Positions 9,026 to 17,644 of a stretch of 64,000 bases of DNA are shown here, piece by piece (the first letter of the stretch is position 1; each line of letters starts with the position of its first letter). The position numbers and the translations under genes were made by a program. The notes under the pieces are model-generated. The model was given only the letters and a program-made list of their open reading frames with translations. It searched no databases and was not told where the DNA came from. The DNA comes from Bdellovibrionales bacterium. Its GTDB lineage: Bacteria; Bdellovibrionota; UBA1018. Location: the NCBI GenBank assembly GCA_018266355.1, contig JAFEAP010000029.1, forward strand, positions 202,305 through 266,304. Reading direction: 5' to 3'.

Positions 9026-10105
9026 GTGTTTGATAAGCTCGAAGCGGTCGAAGGCCGCTTTATCGAAGTCGAAGCGCGTCTATCCGATCCGTCGCTCGCG
9101 GGTAACCCGGGGGAGTTCCGTAAGCTCTCCCAGGAGCACGCGCACCTCGGGGAGATCGTCCGCGAATACCGGAAGTACAAGGCCCTGAAGAGCGATCTCG
9201 CTTCCAACAAGGAACTTCTCTTCGACTCCGACCGCGAGATCTCCGAAATGGCGAAGGAAGAAGTGAAGCGGCTCGAGCCCGAGCTCGAGACCGCCACCCA
9301 GGAGCTCCAGCTTCTCCTCCTCCCGAAGGACCCGAACGACGAGAAAAACATTCTCCTCGAAGTCCGCGCCGGCGCGGGCGGGGACGAGGCCGGCCTTTTC
9401 GCGGCCGAGATCTTCCGCATGTACGAGCGGTTCGCGGCGAAGCAGCGCTGGACGGTCGAATTGTTGTCGATGAGCCCGAACGAAGCGGGCGGCGTGAAGG
9501 AAATCATCGCGATGGTCACCGGCACGCGCGTCTATTCCCGGCTGAAGTACGAAGCCGGAGTCCACCGCGTCCAGCGCGTTCCCGCGACCGAGACCCAAGG
9601 CCGCGTGCATACCTCGACCGTAACGGTCGCGATCCTGCCGGAAGCCGAGGACGTCGACGTCACGATCAACCCCTCCGAACTTCGCATCGACGTCTTTCGT
9701 TCCGGCGGCGCCGGCGGCCAGGGCGTGAACACGACCGACTCCGCCGTCCGGATCACCCACATCCCGTCGGGCCTCGTCGTCGTTTGTCAGGACGAGCGCT
9801 CCCAGTTGAAGAACAAGGCGAAGGCGATGAAAATCCTGAAATCGCGCCTCCTCGAACAGGTCCAATCGAAGGCCGCGAAGGAACACTCGGATCTGCGAAA
9901 GGACATGGTCGGCACCGGCGACCGCTCCGAAAGGATTCGTACCTATAACTTCCCGCAGGGGCGCCTCTCCGATCACCGCATCGGGCTCACGATCCACCAG
10001 CTCCCGGACTTCATGGAAGGAAAAATCGAAGAAGTGCTCGACGCCCTCCAGCGTCACTATCAAATGGAAGCCCTGAAGGCCGAAGGCTTCGGCGTGCGCG
10101 AATGA
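9026..10105 (+). CDS. prfA: Peptide chain release factor 1
   Basis: 359 aa, reading UAA and UAG stop codons. The GGQ motif that triggers peptide release is at residues 230-232 within GAGGQGVNTTDSAVR, and the family segment VRAGAGGDEA is also present. The start is a GTG (9026), giving the N-terminus MFDKLEAVEGRF expected for RF1, with a purine-rich GTAGGGGTA (9012-9020) upstream; the frame is open upstream of this but overlaps the DUF1385 gene in an unlikely way. Its stop overlaps the prmC start (ATGA at 10102), fitting the functional link, since PrmC methylates the GGQ glutamine. Confidence 0.97.
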   Translation: MFDKLEAVEGRFIEVEARLSDPSLAGNPGEFRKLSQEHAHLGEIVREYRKYKALKSDLASNKELLFDSDREISEMAKEEVKRLEPELETATQELQLLLLPKDPNDEKNILLEVRAGAGGDEAGLFAAEIFRMYERFAAKQRWTVELLSMSPNEAGGVKEIIAMVTGTRVYSRLKYEAGVHRVQRVPATETQGRVHTSTVTVAILPEAEDVDVTINPSELRIDVFRSGGAGGQGVNTTDSAVRITHIPSGLVVVCQDERSQLKNKAKAMKILKSRLLEQVQSKAAKEHSDLRKDMVGTGDRSERIRTYNFPQGRLSDHRIGLTIHQLPDFMEGKIEEVLDALQRHYQMEALKAEGFGVRE

Positions 10106-11061
10106 GTCCCGCCCATCCGCTCCCCGCCACCTTCGAAGAAGCGATCAAGATGGCCCAGATCATCTTGGGCACGTCGCCGGCTCTCGCGGAGCGCGGAACG
10201 ATCGAGACCGAATCGGAACAACTCGTGATCGGCGCTTACCGCTCGGCCACCGGCCGCGGACGCACGTTCGGCCGGAACGATCTCTATGTCCGCGTGATGG
10301 ACGCCTTCCCGAAGGAAGCCGGCGAGAAACTCGTCGTGATGGCGAATCGCCGCGCGCACGGCGAGCCGCTCCAGTACCTTCTCGGATACCAGTATTTCCT
10401 GAACCACGAATACGAAGTGGATAAATCCGTCCTGATCCCGCGTCCGGAGACGGAGATTCTCGTCTACGAGGTCACCCAAACCTTGAAGCGGCAGATGGAC
10501 CAACCGAAGCTCGGTCTCGAGATCGGCGTCGGGTCGGGCTGCGTTTCGATCGAACTCCTGAAGCTCTTTCCCGGGCTCCGGATGATCGCGACCGAGGTTT
10601 CCGAAGGCGCCGCAGCCGTCGCGCGTCGGAACGCGGCGAAGATCCTGGGCGGGGCGTACGCCGATCGCTTCGACGTGCGCCTGGCCGGAGACGGTTCCGA
10701 GATTTACGAGCCGCTCGAGGAAGCGCCTTGGTTGAAAGGGATTCGGGCGGACTTCATCGTTTCGAATCCGCCTTATCTTGCGAATGAAAAAGAAGTGGAT
10801 ACCGACGTTTTGGCGCACGAGCCGAAAGGGGCTTTGTTTGCGCCGGCCGGCGATCCGCTCTACTTTTACCGAAAGATCCTCGAAGGCGCGGAAGCATTCC
10901 TGAAACCTTCGGGATACGTTTTCTTCGAGTGCCCCCACGAAAGGATCGATCGGATCGGGGGCCTTTTCGGCCCCGATTGGAAAGTCGACGGATTTCGCGA
11001 TTTGAACGATCGGCCCCGCGTGTTGCGCGCGGAATGGAAAGGCATATCGGTTCTCAACTAG
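10102..11061 (+). CDS. prmC: PrmC, release factor glutamine methyltransferase
   Basis: 319 aa SAM-dependent methyltransferase that modifies the Gln of the GGQ motif in RF1/RF2. The SAM site IGVGSGCVSIEL lies in the middle and the substrate motif NPPY is at residues 222-225. The N-terminal domain carries PLQYLLGYQYF and the VLIPRPETE motif typical of PrmC. It is somewhat longer than the E. coli protein (277 aa), with extra residues at the N-terminus and a short insertion after the SAM motif (about 185-205). Overlaps prfA by ATGA. Confidence 0.94.
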   Translation: MSPAHPLPATFEEAIKMAQIILGTSPALAERGTIETESEQLVIGAYRSATGRGRTFGRNDLYVRVMDAFPKEAGEKLVVMANRRAHGEPLQYLLGYQYFLNHEYEVDKSVLIPRPETEILVYEVTQTLKRQMDQPKLGLEIGVGSGCVSIELLKLFPGLRMIATEVSEGAAAVARRNAAKILGGAYADRFDVRLAGDGSEIYEPLEEAPWLKGIRADFIVSNPPYLANEKEVDTDVLAHEPKGALFAPAGDPLYFYRKILEGAEAFLKPSGYVFFECPHERIDRIGGLFGPDWKVDGFRDLNDRPRVLRAEWKGISVLN

Positions 11062-11089
11062 ATCGACATCCCGAATGTAGGACGAAAAA

Positions 11090-12349
11090 ATGGATAAACT
11101 CAAAATCAACGGCGGAAAGAGTCTGAACGGAACGGTCGAAGTGAGCGGCGCGAAGAACGCGTCGCTTCCGATCCTCATCTCGGCGATCCTCGGATCCGGA
11201 AAGAGCCGATACGAACGCGTGCCCGCGCTCCAGGACATCAAGACGACCGAACTCGTCCTGAATCACCTCGGACTCTCGAGTACGTTCGAAAAAGGAGTGA
11301 TGACCCTCGACGCCGCGAAGATCGCGACGGTGGACGCCCCGTACGACCTCGTTCGGAAGATGCGGGCCTCGATCCTGGTGCTCGGCCCTCTTCTCGCCCG
11401 CGAAGGCAAGGCGAAGGTCAGCCTGCCCGGCGGATGCGCGATCGGCGCGCGTCCGATCGACCTCCATCTCTTCGCGCTCGAGAAGCTTGGGGCGAAGATT
11501 ACCCTCGACGGCGGCTACGTGATCGCGGAGGCGAAACGCCTGAAAGGAAACCGCGTCGCGTTCGAATTCCCGTCGGTCGGCGCGACCGAAAACGCGATGA
11601 TGGCCGCCGTACTCGCCGAAGGCGAGACGGTACTCGAGAATTCCGCGAAGGAACCCGAGATCGTCGACCTCGCGATCGCGCTCCGTACGATGGGCGCGAA
11701 GATCAGCGGCGAGGGGACCGAAAGCATCCATATCCAAGGCGTGAACGCACTCTCGGGCGCGAACCACCGGGTCGTCGGCGACCGGATCGAGGCGGGGACG
11801 TTCCTCGCCGCCGCGCTCGCGACGCGCGGAAGGGTCACCGTGAACGGGCTCGCGCCCCATCACCTCGAGTCCGTCCTCGCGAAATTCGAGGAGGCCGGAG
11901 CGCGCGTCGTTCGGGGCGAAGAGTCGATCACGCTCGAAGCGAACGGACGTGGAAAAGGGACCGACGTGAAAACCCAGCCGTTCCCGGGTTTCCCTACCGA
12001 CATGCAAGCCCAGTTCATGGCCGCGATGTGCGTCGCCGACGGATCCTCGCTCATCACGGAGACGATCTTCGAGAACCGTTTCATGCACGTTCCGGAGCTC
12101 GCGCGTCTCGGATGCGATCTCACCATCCGCGGGAACTCGGTGCTCGTCCGCGGAAAGGATCGGCTCACGGCGGCGCCGCTCATGGCGACCGACCTGCGCG
12201 CGAGCGCGAGCCTCGTGATGGGCGGGCTTTGCGCCGAAGGCGAGACGGTCGTGAGCCGGATCTACCACCTCGATCGCGGATACGAACGCATGGAGGAGAA
12301 ACTCCGGAGCCTCGGCGCCCGAATCGAACGCGTCAAGGAAAGCGACTGA
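11090..12349 (+). CDS. murA: UDP-N-acetylglucosamine 1-carboxyvinyltransferase
   Basis: 419 aa EPSP-synthase-fold enzyme that adds enolpyruvate to UDP-GlcNAc in the first committed step of peptidoglycan synthesis in the cytoplasm. The catalytic Cys116 sits in LPGGCAIGARP, so the fosfomycin-sensitive Cys form is present, not the Asp form. The N-terminal KLKINGGKSLNGTVEVSGAKN and C-terminal DLRASASLV...RIYHLDRGYE motifs are standard. It lies 28 nt after prmC and 14 nt before the HIT gene, probably in one transcript. Confidence 0.97.
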   Translation: MDKLKINGGKSLNGTVEVSGAKNASLPILISAILGSGKSRYERVPALQDIKTTELVLNHLGLSSTFEKGVMTLDAAKIATVDAPYDLVRKMRASILVLGPLLAREGKAKVSLPGGCAIGARPIDLHLFALEKLGAKITLDGGYVIAEAKRLKGNRVAFEFPSVGATENAMMAAVLAEGETVLENSAKEPEIVDLAIALRTMGAKISGEGTESIHIQGVNALSGANHRVVGDRIEAGTFLAAALATRGRVTVNGLAPHHLESVLAKFEEAGARVVRGEESITLEANGRGKGTDVKTQPFPGFPTDMQAQFMAAMCVADGSSLITETIFENRFMHVPELARLGCDLTIRGNSVLVRGKDRLTAAPLMATDLRASASLVMGGLCAEGETVVSRIYHLDRGYERMEEKLRSLGARIERVKESD

Positions 12350-12363
12350 GGGGAGCGAAGGAC

Positions 12364-12714
12364 ATGGATTGTATTTTCTGTAAGATCGTCGCTGGCCAGA
12401 TCCCGTCCCCGCGCCTCTACGAGGACGCGAACACGATCGTGATCCGGGACGTCTCCCCGCAGTCGAAGCATCATTTCCTCGTCCTGCCGAAGAAGCACGT
12501 CGCTTCGCTCGCGGACCTTTTCGCGAACGAGGCCGAAGGGCGCGGCGTGATGGGAGATCTTTTTTCGGCGGCGAACGCGGTGGCGAAGCAGGAAGGCCTT
12601 TTGACCGCGGGTTTCCGGTCGGTGATCAACACCGGCGCGGACGGCGGACAGACGGTGTTTCACCTGCACCTGCACGTCCTCGGCGGCCAAAAGATGAAGG
12701 GCACGTTCGCCTAG
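12364..12714 (+). CDS. HIT-domain nucleotide hydrolase (HinT-like)
   Basis: 116 aa. Begins DCIFCKIVAGQIPS, the usual HinT opening with a CxxC-like pair, and ends with the histidine triad HLHLHVLGG. HinT-type proteins cleave AMP-lysine or other purine phosphoramidates. Start ATG 12364 follows GGGAGCGAAGG (12351-12361), a good ribosome binding site. Last gene of the murA transcript; the next gene is convergent 12 nt away. Confidence 0.93.
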   Translation: MDCIFCKIVAGQIPSPRLYEDANTIVIRDVSPQSKHHFLVLPKKHVASLADLFANEAEGRGVMGDLFSAANAVAKQEGLLTAGFRSVINTGADGGQTVFHLHLHVLGGQKMKGTFA

Positions 12715-12726
12715 ACGAGTCGCCGA

Positions 12727-13875
12727 TCAATCGATCGAGGGTGCAGCTTCGCGCAACGCTTTCCGGTAAGCGCGGTCGAGCCGCGCGAGATCGAGGGATT
12801 CGATTCCCCGAACGGCCGCGGCGCGCTCCGCTTCGGAAAGGGCGACGTTTCCTTCCTCGTCGGGGTGCTTCGTCGTCCAGCGTTCGCGGAGATAGGCGCG
12901 CAATTCGGCTTCGGAAATTTCTTTCGACTTCGGTTCGGCACGCTTTCCCGGATTCGAACGGAGATAGTGATCGACCATCGCGTAGGACATGTATCCGCTG
13001 AACGCGGCTCCGGACGCGGCGAGGAAAACCTCGACCTTCGTCCGATTCCCGATTTTCGCTTCGATCACGGGCGCCCATTTCTTCGTGGCTTTCGCGTATC
13101 CGAGGAGGAGGACGTCGTCGTAGAAGCGCTTGTTGAAGGCGAGTTCGGTGATCAACGTCGGGTCGCCGACCCATCCGATCGCTTTCAGTCCGACGTTTCC
13201 GGCGACGAAGAGGCCTTTCCAGACCCGACCGAGGAACGTCGGTTCGCGCGGATTTCCGGAAAGACCGAATCGTTTGAAGACCTCGTAGATCGAGTGTTTC
13301 AGGATGAGGCGGTCGACTTCGAGGTGGGTGATGTCCCGATAGATCGCCGAAGGGGACTTAAAGAGCGGTTCGATCACGTCGAACGGGAGGCCGCGCGAAA
13401 TTCCGTAGTAGAGCAGGGTCAGTCGATCGATCGCGGCTTCTCGGGCGCCGCCGTTTTCGATCGTTCCCCGGTAGACGCTTCGGAACGCCTCGATGAACCT
13501 CGCGGCGTCGGTGTCCGACTGGCCGAGTTTCTGAACGACGGTGACCGGCATTCCGAGCGATTCGGTCTGCGCGTCGAGATGGGCGAAGAGGGTTTCGATC
13601 TCTCCCCAATCCGCGCCGACGGGATCGAGATCCTGCTTGAGCAAGCTCGGGTTTTTCCGGATCTCCGCGCGTTTCGCCCAGTAGAGTTCCTCGTTGAAGT
13701 CGAGCTTCTTGCGCGTGACGATCTCGAGCGCTTTTTTCCCGAGGGTCCCCACCGGGTTCAGGGCGAAGCGGACGATCGCCCGGCAGTAATCGCTCGACGA
13801 CGGACCTCCGTCGGCGGCCGTGCCCGGGATCGCGAGGAAAAGGCTAAGTAAGAGGAGAATAGGCGTGCGCTTCAC
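12727..13875 (-). CDS. Secreted or membrane-anchored protein of unknown function
   Basis: 382 aa; I do not recognise the family. A clear signal peptide (MKRTPILLLLSLFLAIPGTAA) leads, then mostly helical sequence rich in charged residues. A hydrophobic segment at about residues 285-310 (FLAASGAAFSGYMSYAMV) may be a single membrane helix, leaving a charged tail of about 70 residues. No cysteine pairs, lipobox or catalytic signature is visible. It is convergent with the HIT gene and followed upstream on the same strand gap by another minus-strand lipoprotein gene. Confidence 0.75.
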   Translation of the reverse strand: MKRTPILLLLSLFLAIPGTAADGGPSSSDYCRAIVRFALNPVGTLGKKALEIVTRKKLDFNEELYWAKRAEIRKNPSLLKQDLDPVGADWGEIETLFAHLDAQTESLGMPVTVVQKLGQSDTDAARFIEAFRSVYRGTIENGGAREAAIDRLTLLYYGISRGLPFDVIEPLFKSPSAIYRDITHLEVDRLILKHSIYEVFKRFGLSGNPREPTFLGRVWKGLFVAGNVGLKAIGWVGDPTLITELAFNKRFYDDVLLLGYAKATKKWAPVIEAKIGNRTKVEVFLAASGAAFSGYMSYAMVDHYLRSNPGKRAEPKSKEISEAELRAYLRERWTTKHPDEEGNVALSEAERAAAVRGIESLDLARLDRAYRKALREAAPSID

Positions 13876-13931
13876 GTCTCTTCTCTTTCGGCTAAACCGC
13901 CTGGAAATTTAAGAATCCGGGCTTTCGAGCG

Positions 13932-14453
13932 TCAATTCGGTAACGTCGATGCGAACGGATTGCCGGAGTTCGTTCCGACGTCGCCGTGGACTTCGAGGTT
14001 CGGATTGAAGAGGTCCCAAAGCTCCTTCGCGAGCGCGCGGACGACGTCGGGATCGGTTTCTTTCGCGAGTGCGAGGAGGCGGTCCTGGCGGGTCGCGGTG
14101 TTCTCGACGGTGATGCCGTACTTCCGACAGTCGCCCGGAAAGGCGGTTTGGAATTCGAGCTCGAGGGTGGCGAGGTGGTCGGCCCGCTCGTGAATCGTAT
14201 TCAGGTCACCGATGTCGGTGATGAGGATCTGGAAGAGGGCGTCGGCTCCTTCGCCGATGTCGGAAAGGGCGGTTTTACCCTCGGCGGAGTCGCAGGTTTT
14301 CCCGAGATTTTCCTTCGAGTCGGCGATCGAAAGGGGACCGGCGGATTGGGAGTGAAGCAGCCTCGGCCCGGTCGAACTCGCGGCCTGGAGACAGGCGCTC
14401 AGCGTGGAGAGGCCGACGACCGCGAGCAGTGGAAGAAGTTTCGACGTTTTCAT
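13932..14453 (-). CDS. Small putative lipoprotein
   Basis: 173 aa from ATG 14453. The N-terminus KTSKLLPLLAVVGLSTLSAC ends in a lipobox (LSAC) with Cys at residue 21, so it should be lipidated and placed in a membrane. The mature part is helical with two further cysteines that could pair. The frame is open for about 50 residues upstream, but that part has no signal-peptide logic and lies in the divergent promoter region. No family recognised. Confidence 0.72.
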   Translation of the reverse strand: MKTSKLLPLLAVVGLSTLSACLQAASSTGPRLLHSQSAGPLSIADSKENLGKTCDSAEGKTALSDIGEGADALFQILITDIGDLNTIHERADHLATLELEFQTAFPGDCRKYGITVENTATRQDRLLALAKETDPDVVRALAKELWDLFNPNLEVHGDVGTNSGNPFASTLPN

Positions 14454-14597
14454 CGCCCGTTCATGAGCAATTCCTCGGCCAGATTTTCGTGCGTCTTCGC
14501 GGATATAGGAGCTTAGGTCGCCGCGCTGGTGTCTAAGTTTTAGACAGGAGAAAAACGGCCGATCGATCAGTAGAAATGATGAACGTTGATAAGAAAT

Positions 14598-14627
14598 TTG
14601 ACTCATTGCGTCATTTTACGATATGAA
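14598..14627 (+). promoter_or_regulatory. Sigma70-type promoter for the M91-like protease gene
   Basis: TTGACT (14598-14603), 18-nt spacer, TATGAA (14622-14627), in a locally AT-rich stretch. It would start transcription near 14634, which makes the ATG at 14656 the right start and rules out the ATG at 14623 that lies inside the -10 box. Confidence 0.5.
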
Positions 14628-14655
14628 GGCCGCCCGATCGGGGAAGGAGCCGCTC

Positions 14656-15612
14656 ATGCGCAAATTCGACGGACGTGGTTTTTGGTTCTTAAGTGCCTTC
14701 CTCGCGATTTGCGCCGCGCGCGCCGAACTCGACCCGTACAAGCTTCAGTACGACCACAGCGACAAAGCGAGGGATTTCCCGCGCGAATACCTCATGGGAA
14801 AACTCGGCTTGAAGACCGAGGATCTCGCGGAATACCGCTGCGACGGAAAGAGAGAGTTCGAACTCTTGCCCGAATACGCGCACCCGAACGCGGCCGGCGA
14901 TTCGCTTCGTATCGCGAACGAGAAGAACGAGACCTTCGTCTATCGGGACGGCCAGCTTTTCTCGAACGGGCAGGCGGTTAAACGATCTCAAAGCGATTTC
15001 GTGGACGATACTCTGAAGACGATCGGCGAAATCGAGCGCCTCCCCACCGGGAAGGTCCTCGTCGATCGCCTCGAGCACGCGCCCTATCCGGTGACGATCA
15101 TGAAGGGCCAGCCGCGCTTCGCCGGAGCCGACGACGCCGGGCACGCCTTCAAGGGCATCTCGATGGAATCGGCGATCATGACTCTGATCGCCTCGAACTT
15201 CGAAGAATCGGATACGATCCAGTTCACCCACGTCGGCGCCGGGGGACCGCTTTATTTCGATCGCGCCTTCCAAGCCGAAAACGTCGTCGCGAACGGCGAT
15301 AAGTGGGGGAAAATCACGGTGACTCCCCCGCACGTCACGCTCGCGCACGAGATGATGCACGCCTTCGACGGCGTTCGCGGACTGCTCGACCTTCGGCACG
15401 TCGACGGTGAAGGGTACGAATTCGTCCAGGTCAGCGAATACCGTGGAACCTACATGGAGAACCAGATCCGGAAGGAATCGGGACTCGCCTACCGGAAGAT
15501 TTACGGCCAGTGGACGCCGAGAGAGATCAAGAAAGGGAAGGTCTTCCGCGGATACCTGCTCGACGCGAACATGCAGCCGCGGCTCATCCCTTCGCCGTGC
15601 TTGAACGACTAG
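14656..15612 (+). CDS. Secreted M91-like zinc metallopeptidase
   Basis: 318 aa. A signal peptide (residues 1-25, GFWFLSAFLAICAARA) is followed by a mature protein with the zinc motif HEMMH at residues 231-235, inside LAHEMMHAFDG. Downstream, VSEYRGTYMENQIRKE and then a Tyr-Arg-Lys-Ile-Tyr segment follow the pattern of the M91 family (NleD-type effectors: HExxH, then E-R-x(3)-E-N-x-(I/L)-R-x-E). NleD cuts host MAP kinases from inside the host cell; here a Sec signal suggests export to the periplasm or beyond. ATG 14656 has GGAAGGAG upstream. The target is unknown. Family call rests on the motif spacing, not on an alignment. Confidence 0.7.
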   Translation: MRKFDGRGFWFLSAFLAICAARAELDPYKLQYDHSDKARDFPREYLMGKLGLKTEDLAEYRCDGKREFELLPEYAHPNAAGDSLRIANEKNETFVYRDGQLFSNGQAVKRSQSDFVDDTLKTIGEIERLPTGKVLVDRLEHAPYPVTIMKGQPRFAGADDAGHAFKGISMESAIMTLIASNFEESDTIQFTHVGAGGPLYFDRAFQAENVVANGDKWGKITVTPPHVTLAHEMMHAFDGVRGLLDLRHVDGEGYEFVQVSEYRGTYMENQIRKESGLAYRKIYGQWTPREIKKGKVFRGYLLDANMQPRLIPSPCLND

Positions 15613-15630
15613 CCGCCTGAAGGTCGACCT

Positions 15631-16038
15631 CTAACCGACTTTCTTGTCGAGCATCGACCCTTTCGGGAGTCGCGCGTTCTTTTTCTGATCTTTCGCGCCC
15701 GTCTCGTAACTTAGGGCGGCGGCTCCGGCGCCGTAGGCGGCGCGCGAACCGTTCAGTTCGAGGATGACTTGGGTCAATCCCGGTTGGAGCGGAAGGGTCG
15801 CCGGACGTTTCCCGGATTCCGACGCGGAAAGATGGGGAAGGGGAGTTTCCCCGGGCGGATCCGTATCGGAATCCCGATGGCTTGGATCCTCATCCGCCGG
15901 TTTTTCGTAGCCGTTCGGGCCGTAGCCGCCTTCGCCTCCTTCGGAGGACTTCGCGAGGGAACGCGTTTGGTTCGGTCGATCGATGGGCTTGATCGGATCC
16001 AGTACACGCGCGAGCGCCGAGGCGATCTTGGGAATCAT
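15631..16038 (-). CDS. Small hypothetical protein with Pro/Gly-rich linker
   Basis: 135 aa, no family recognised. The first 20 residues (IPKIASALARVLDPIKPID) form an amphipathic helix, residues 25-75 are polar and low in complexity (Glu-Gly-Gly repeats, Asp/Pro), and the end is basic. No signal peptide or membrane span. AAAAGGTG just upstream of the ATG at 16038 supports translation, as does its own AT-rich promoter gap shared with the divergent spt-like gene. Convergent with the M91-like protease gene, 18 nt apart. Confidence 0.6.
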   Translation of the reverse strand: MIPKIASALARVLDPIKPIDRPNQTRSLAKSSEGGEGGYGPNGYEKPADEDPSHRDSDTDPPGETPLPHLSASESGKRPATLPLQPGLTQVILELNGSRAAYGAGAAALSYETGAKDQKKNARLPKGSMLDKKVG

Positions 16039-16199
16039 AAAAACACCTTTTAAAACGGGTGATTATGAAGAAAACGGACCGCGAAAGAAAATACTCACCC
16101 ACTCCCGTATCGGTAAAAATTACAGGAACTTTAGAAAAAAACGGTGTGAAAAACACTACCCAAAACGGAGTATTTTCATCGGAGATAGGGGCTTTTCCT

Positions 16200-16228
16200 T
16201 TGACCCCCTTCGTCCCGAAATGTTAATT
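16200..16228 (+). promoter_or_regulatory. Sigma70-type promoter for the spt-like gene
   Basis: TTGACC (16200-16205), 17-nt spacer, TTAATT (16223-16228), about 60 nt before the ATG at 16289, within an AT-rich 250-nt gap between divergent genes. The -35 is strong and the -10 poor. Confidence 0.4.
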
Positions 16229-16288
16229 CTGGAGTCTCGGCTTTTAGAAGTTTGAAAACCCGACTGCGAGCACCCCTGAGGTCCCACC

Positions 16289-17593
16289 ATGGCGAACGAA
16301 ACGAAGAACGATCTTTTCTCGAAATGCTTTAACTACGAAGAATCGAAAAAGGTCCAAGCGGCCGGCCTCTATTGCTTCTTCCGCCCGATCGAAGAAACGA
16401 CCGGCGGAAACGTCGTCACTCACGGCAAAAAGCGCGTGATGATCGGTTCGAACAACTACCTCGGACTGACCCACGACAAGCGCGTGATCGAAGCCGCGAA
16501 ACACGCGATCGATCGTTTCGGCACCGGCTTCACCGGTTCCCGTTTCTTGAACGGCAACTCCGTTCTCCACGAAGAACTCGAAGAAAAGCTCGCGCGCTTT
16601 ACCGGCAAGGAAGCGGCGCTCGTTTTCGCGACCGGATTCCAGTCGAACCAAGGCGCGCTCGCCGCGCTCATGGGCAAGAACGACGTGATCTTCTCCGACC
16701 AGGAGAACCACGCCTCGATCATCGAAGGCACCCGCACCGCGGCCGGAAAGACGATCGTCTTCCGTCATAACGACATGGAAGACCTCGAGCGCAAGCTCAA
16801 GGAACACCGCGACCAATTCGAAGGCGCGCTCATCGTCGCCGACGGCGTCTTTTCGATGTCGGGCGATATCCTGAACTGGCCGGCGGTCCACGCGCTCGCG
16901 AAAAAATATAACTGCCGCACCTACATCGACGACGCGCACGCCCTCGGCGTCCTCGGGCCGATGGGCCAGGGCACGGAATTCCATTTCAACATGCCGAACA
17001 CGGCCGACATCGTGATGGGTACGTTCTCGAAGTCGTTCGCCTCGGTCGGCGGTTACGTTGCCGGCTCGAAGGACGTCATCAACTACATCAAGCACCACGC
17101 CCGTCACTTCATGTTCACGGCCGCCATGCCGCCGTCCGCGGCCGCGACCGTGCTCGAATGCCTCCGTATCGTCCAGGAAGAGCCGAAGCACCTCGAAAAC
17201 CTCCGCAAAAACGCGGCGAAGATGTCCACCGAGCTGACTCGGATGGGCTATTACACTCTCGGTTCGCAGACGCCGATCATCCCGCTCCTCGTCGGGGACG
17301 ATATGATGGCTCTCGCGTTCAGCCAGAAGCTCTACGAAAACGGAGTGTTCGCGACCCCGGTCGTGCGTCCGGCCGTTCCGGAAGGCTGCGCCCTCATCCG
17401 TACGAGCTATATGGCCTCCCACACGGAAGCCGACCTCGACTATTCGCTCACCGTGCTCGAGAAACTCGGGAAGGCCTTCGGCATCCTGGGCAACCCGGAG
17501 CGCAAGGCGGCGATGGACGCCCTCGCCGAGAAGCATTTCGGCAAGCGCGGTTCCCAAAAGGCCGCCGGCAACGTCTCGGCGATGTTCGCCTAA
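16289..17593 (+). CDS. Alpha-oxoamine synthase, probable serine palmitoyltransferase
   Basis: 434 aa PLP enzyme of the alpha-oxoamine synthase family (AONS, KBL, ALAS, SPT). The PLP Lys248 lies in TFSKSFASVGGYV, the cofactor Asp in IDDAHALG, and SNNYLGL and GTGFTGSRFLNG are family motifs. The family condenses an amino acid with an acyl-CoA or acyl-ACP. I favour serine palmitoyltransferase because it has no biotin, threonine or heme genes beside it and the next gene resembles the bacterial ceramide synthase; KBL or AONS activity is the alternative. A C-terminal extension of about 35 residues (after GKAFGILG) is longer than KBL. GAGG at 16277 serves as ribosome site. Confidence 0.82.
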   Translation: MANETKNDLFSKCFNYEESKKVQAAGLYCFFRPIEETTGGNVVTHGKKRVMIGSNNYLGLTHDKRVIEAAKHAIDRFGTGFTGSRFLNGNSVLHEELEEKLARFTGKEAALVFATGFQSNQGALAALMGKNDVIFSDQENHASIIEGTRTAAGKTIVFRHNDMEDLERKLKEHRDQFEGALIVADGVFSMSGDILNWPAVHALAKKYNCRTYIDDAHALGVLGPMGQGTEFHFNMPNTADIVMGTFSKSFASVGGYVAGSKDVINYIKHHARHFMFTAAMPPSAAATVLECLRIVQEEPKHLENLRKNAAKMSTELTRMGYYTLGSQTPIIPLLVGDDMMALAFSQKLYENGVFATPVVRPAVPEGCALIRTSYMASHTEADLDYSLTVLEKLGKAFGILGNPERKAAMDALAEKHFGKRGSQKAAGNVSAMFA

Positions 17594-17619
17594 AGCGGCC
17601 TTTTCGCGTTTGCCAATCG

Positions 17620-17640
17620 CGGTTTTTTCGCGGAAAACCG
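17620..17640 (+). promoter_or_regulatory. Hairpin at the ribosome binding site of the GNAT-like gene
   Basis: CGGTTTT (17620-17626) and AAAACCG (17634-17640) form a perfect 7-bp stem with a 7-nt loop. Its 3' arm ends at the first base of GAGG (17640-17643), the likely Shine-Dalgarno of the gene starting at 17645, so it may limit or tune translation of the second enzyme, or act as a partial terminator after spt. Confidence 0.4.
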
Positions 17641-17644
17641 AGGC

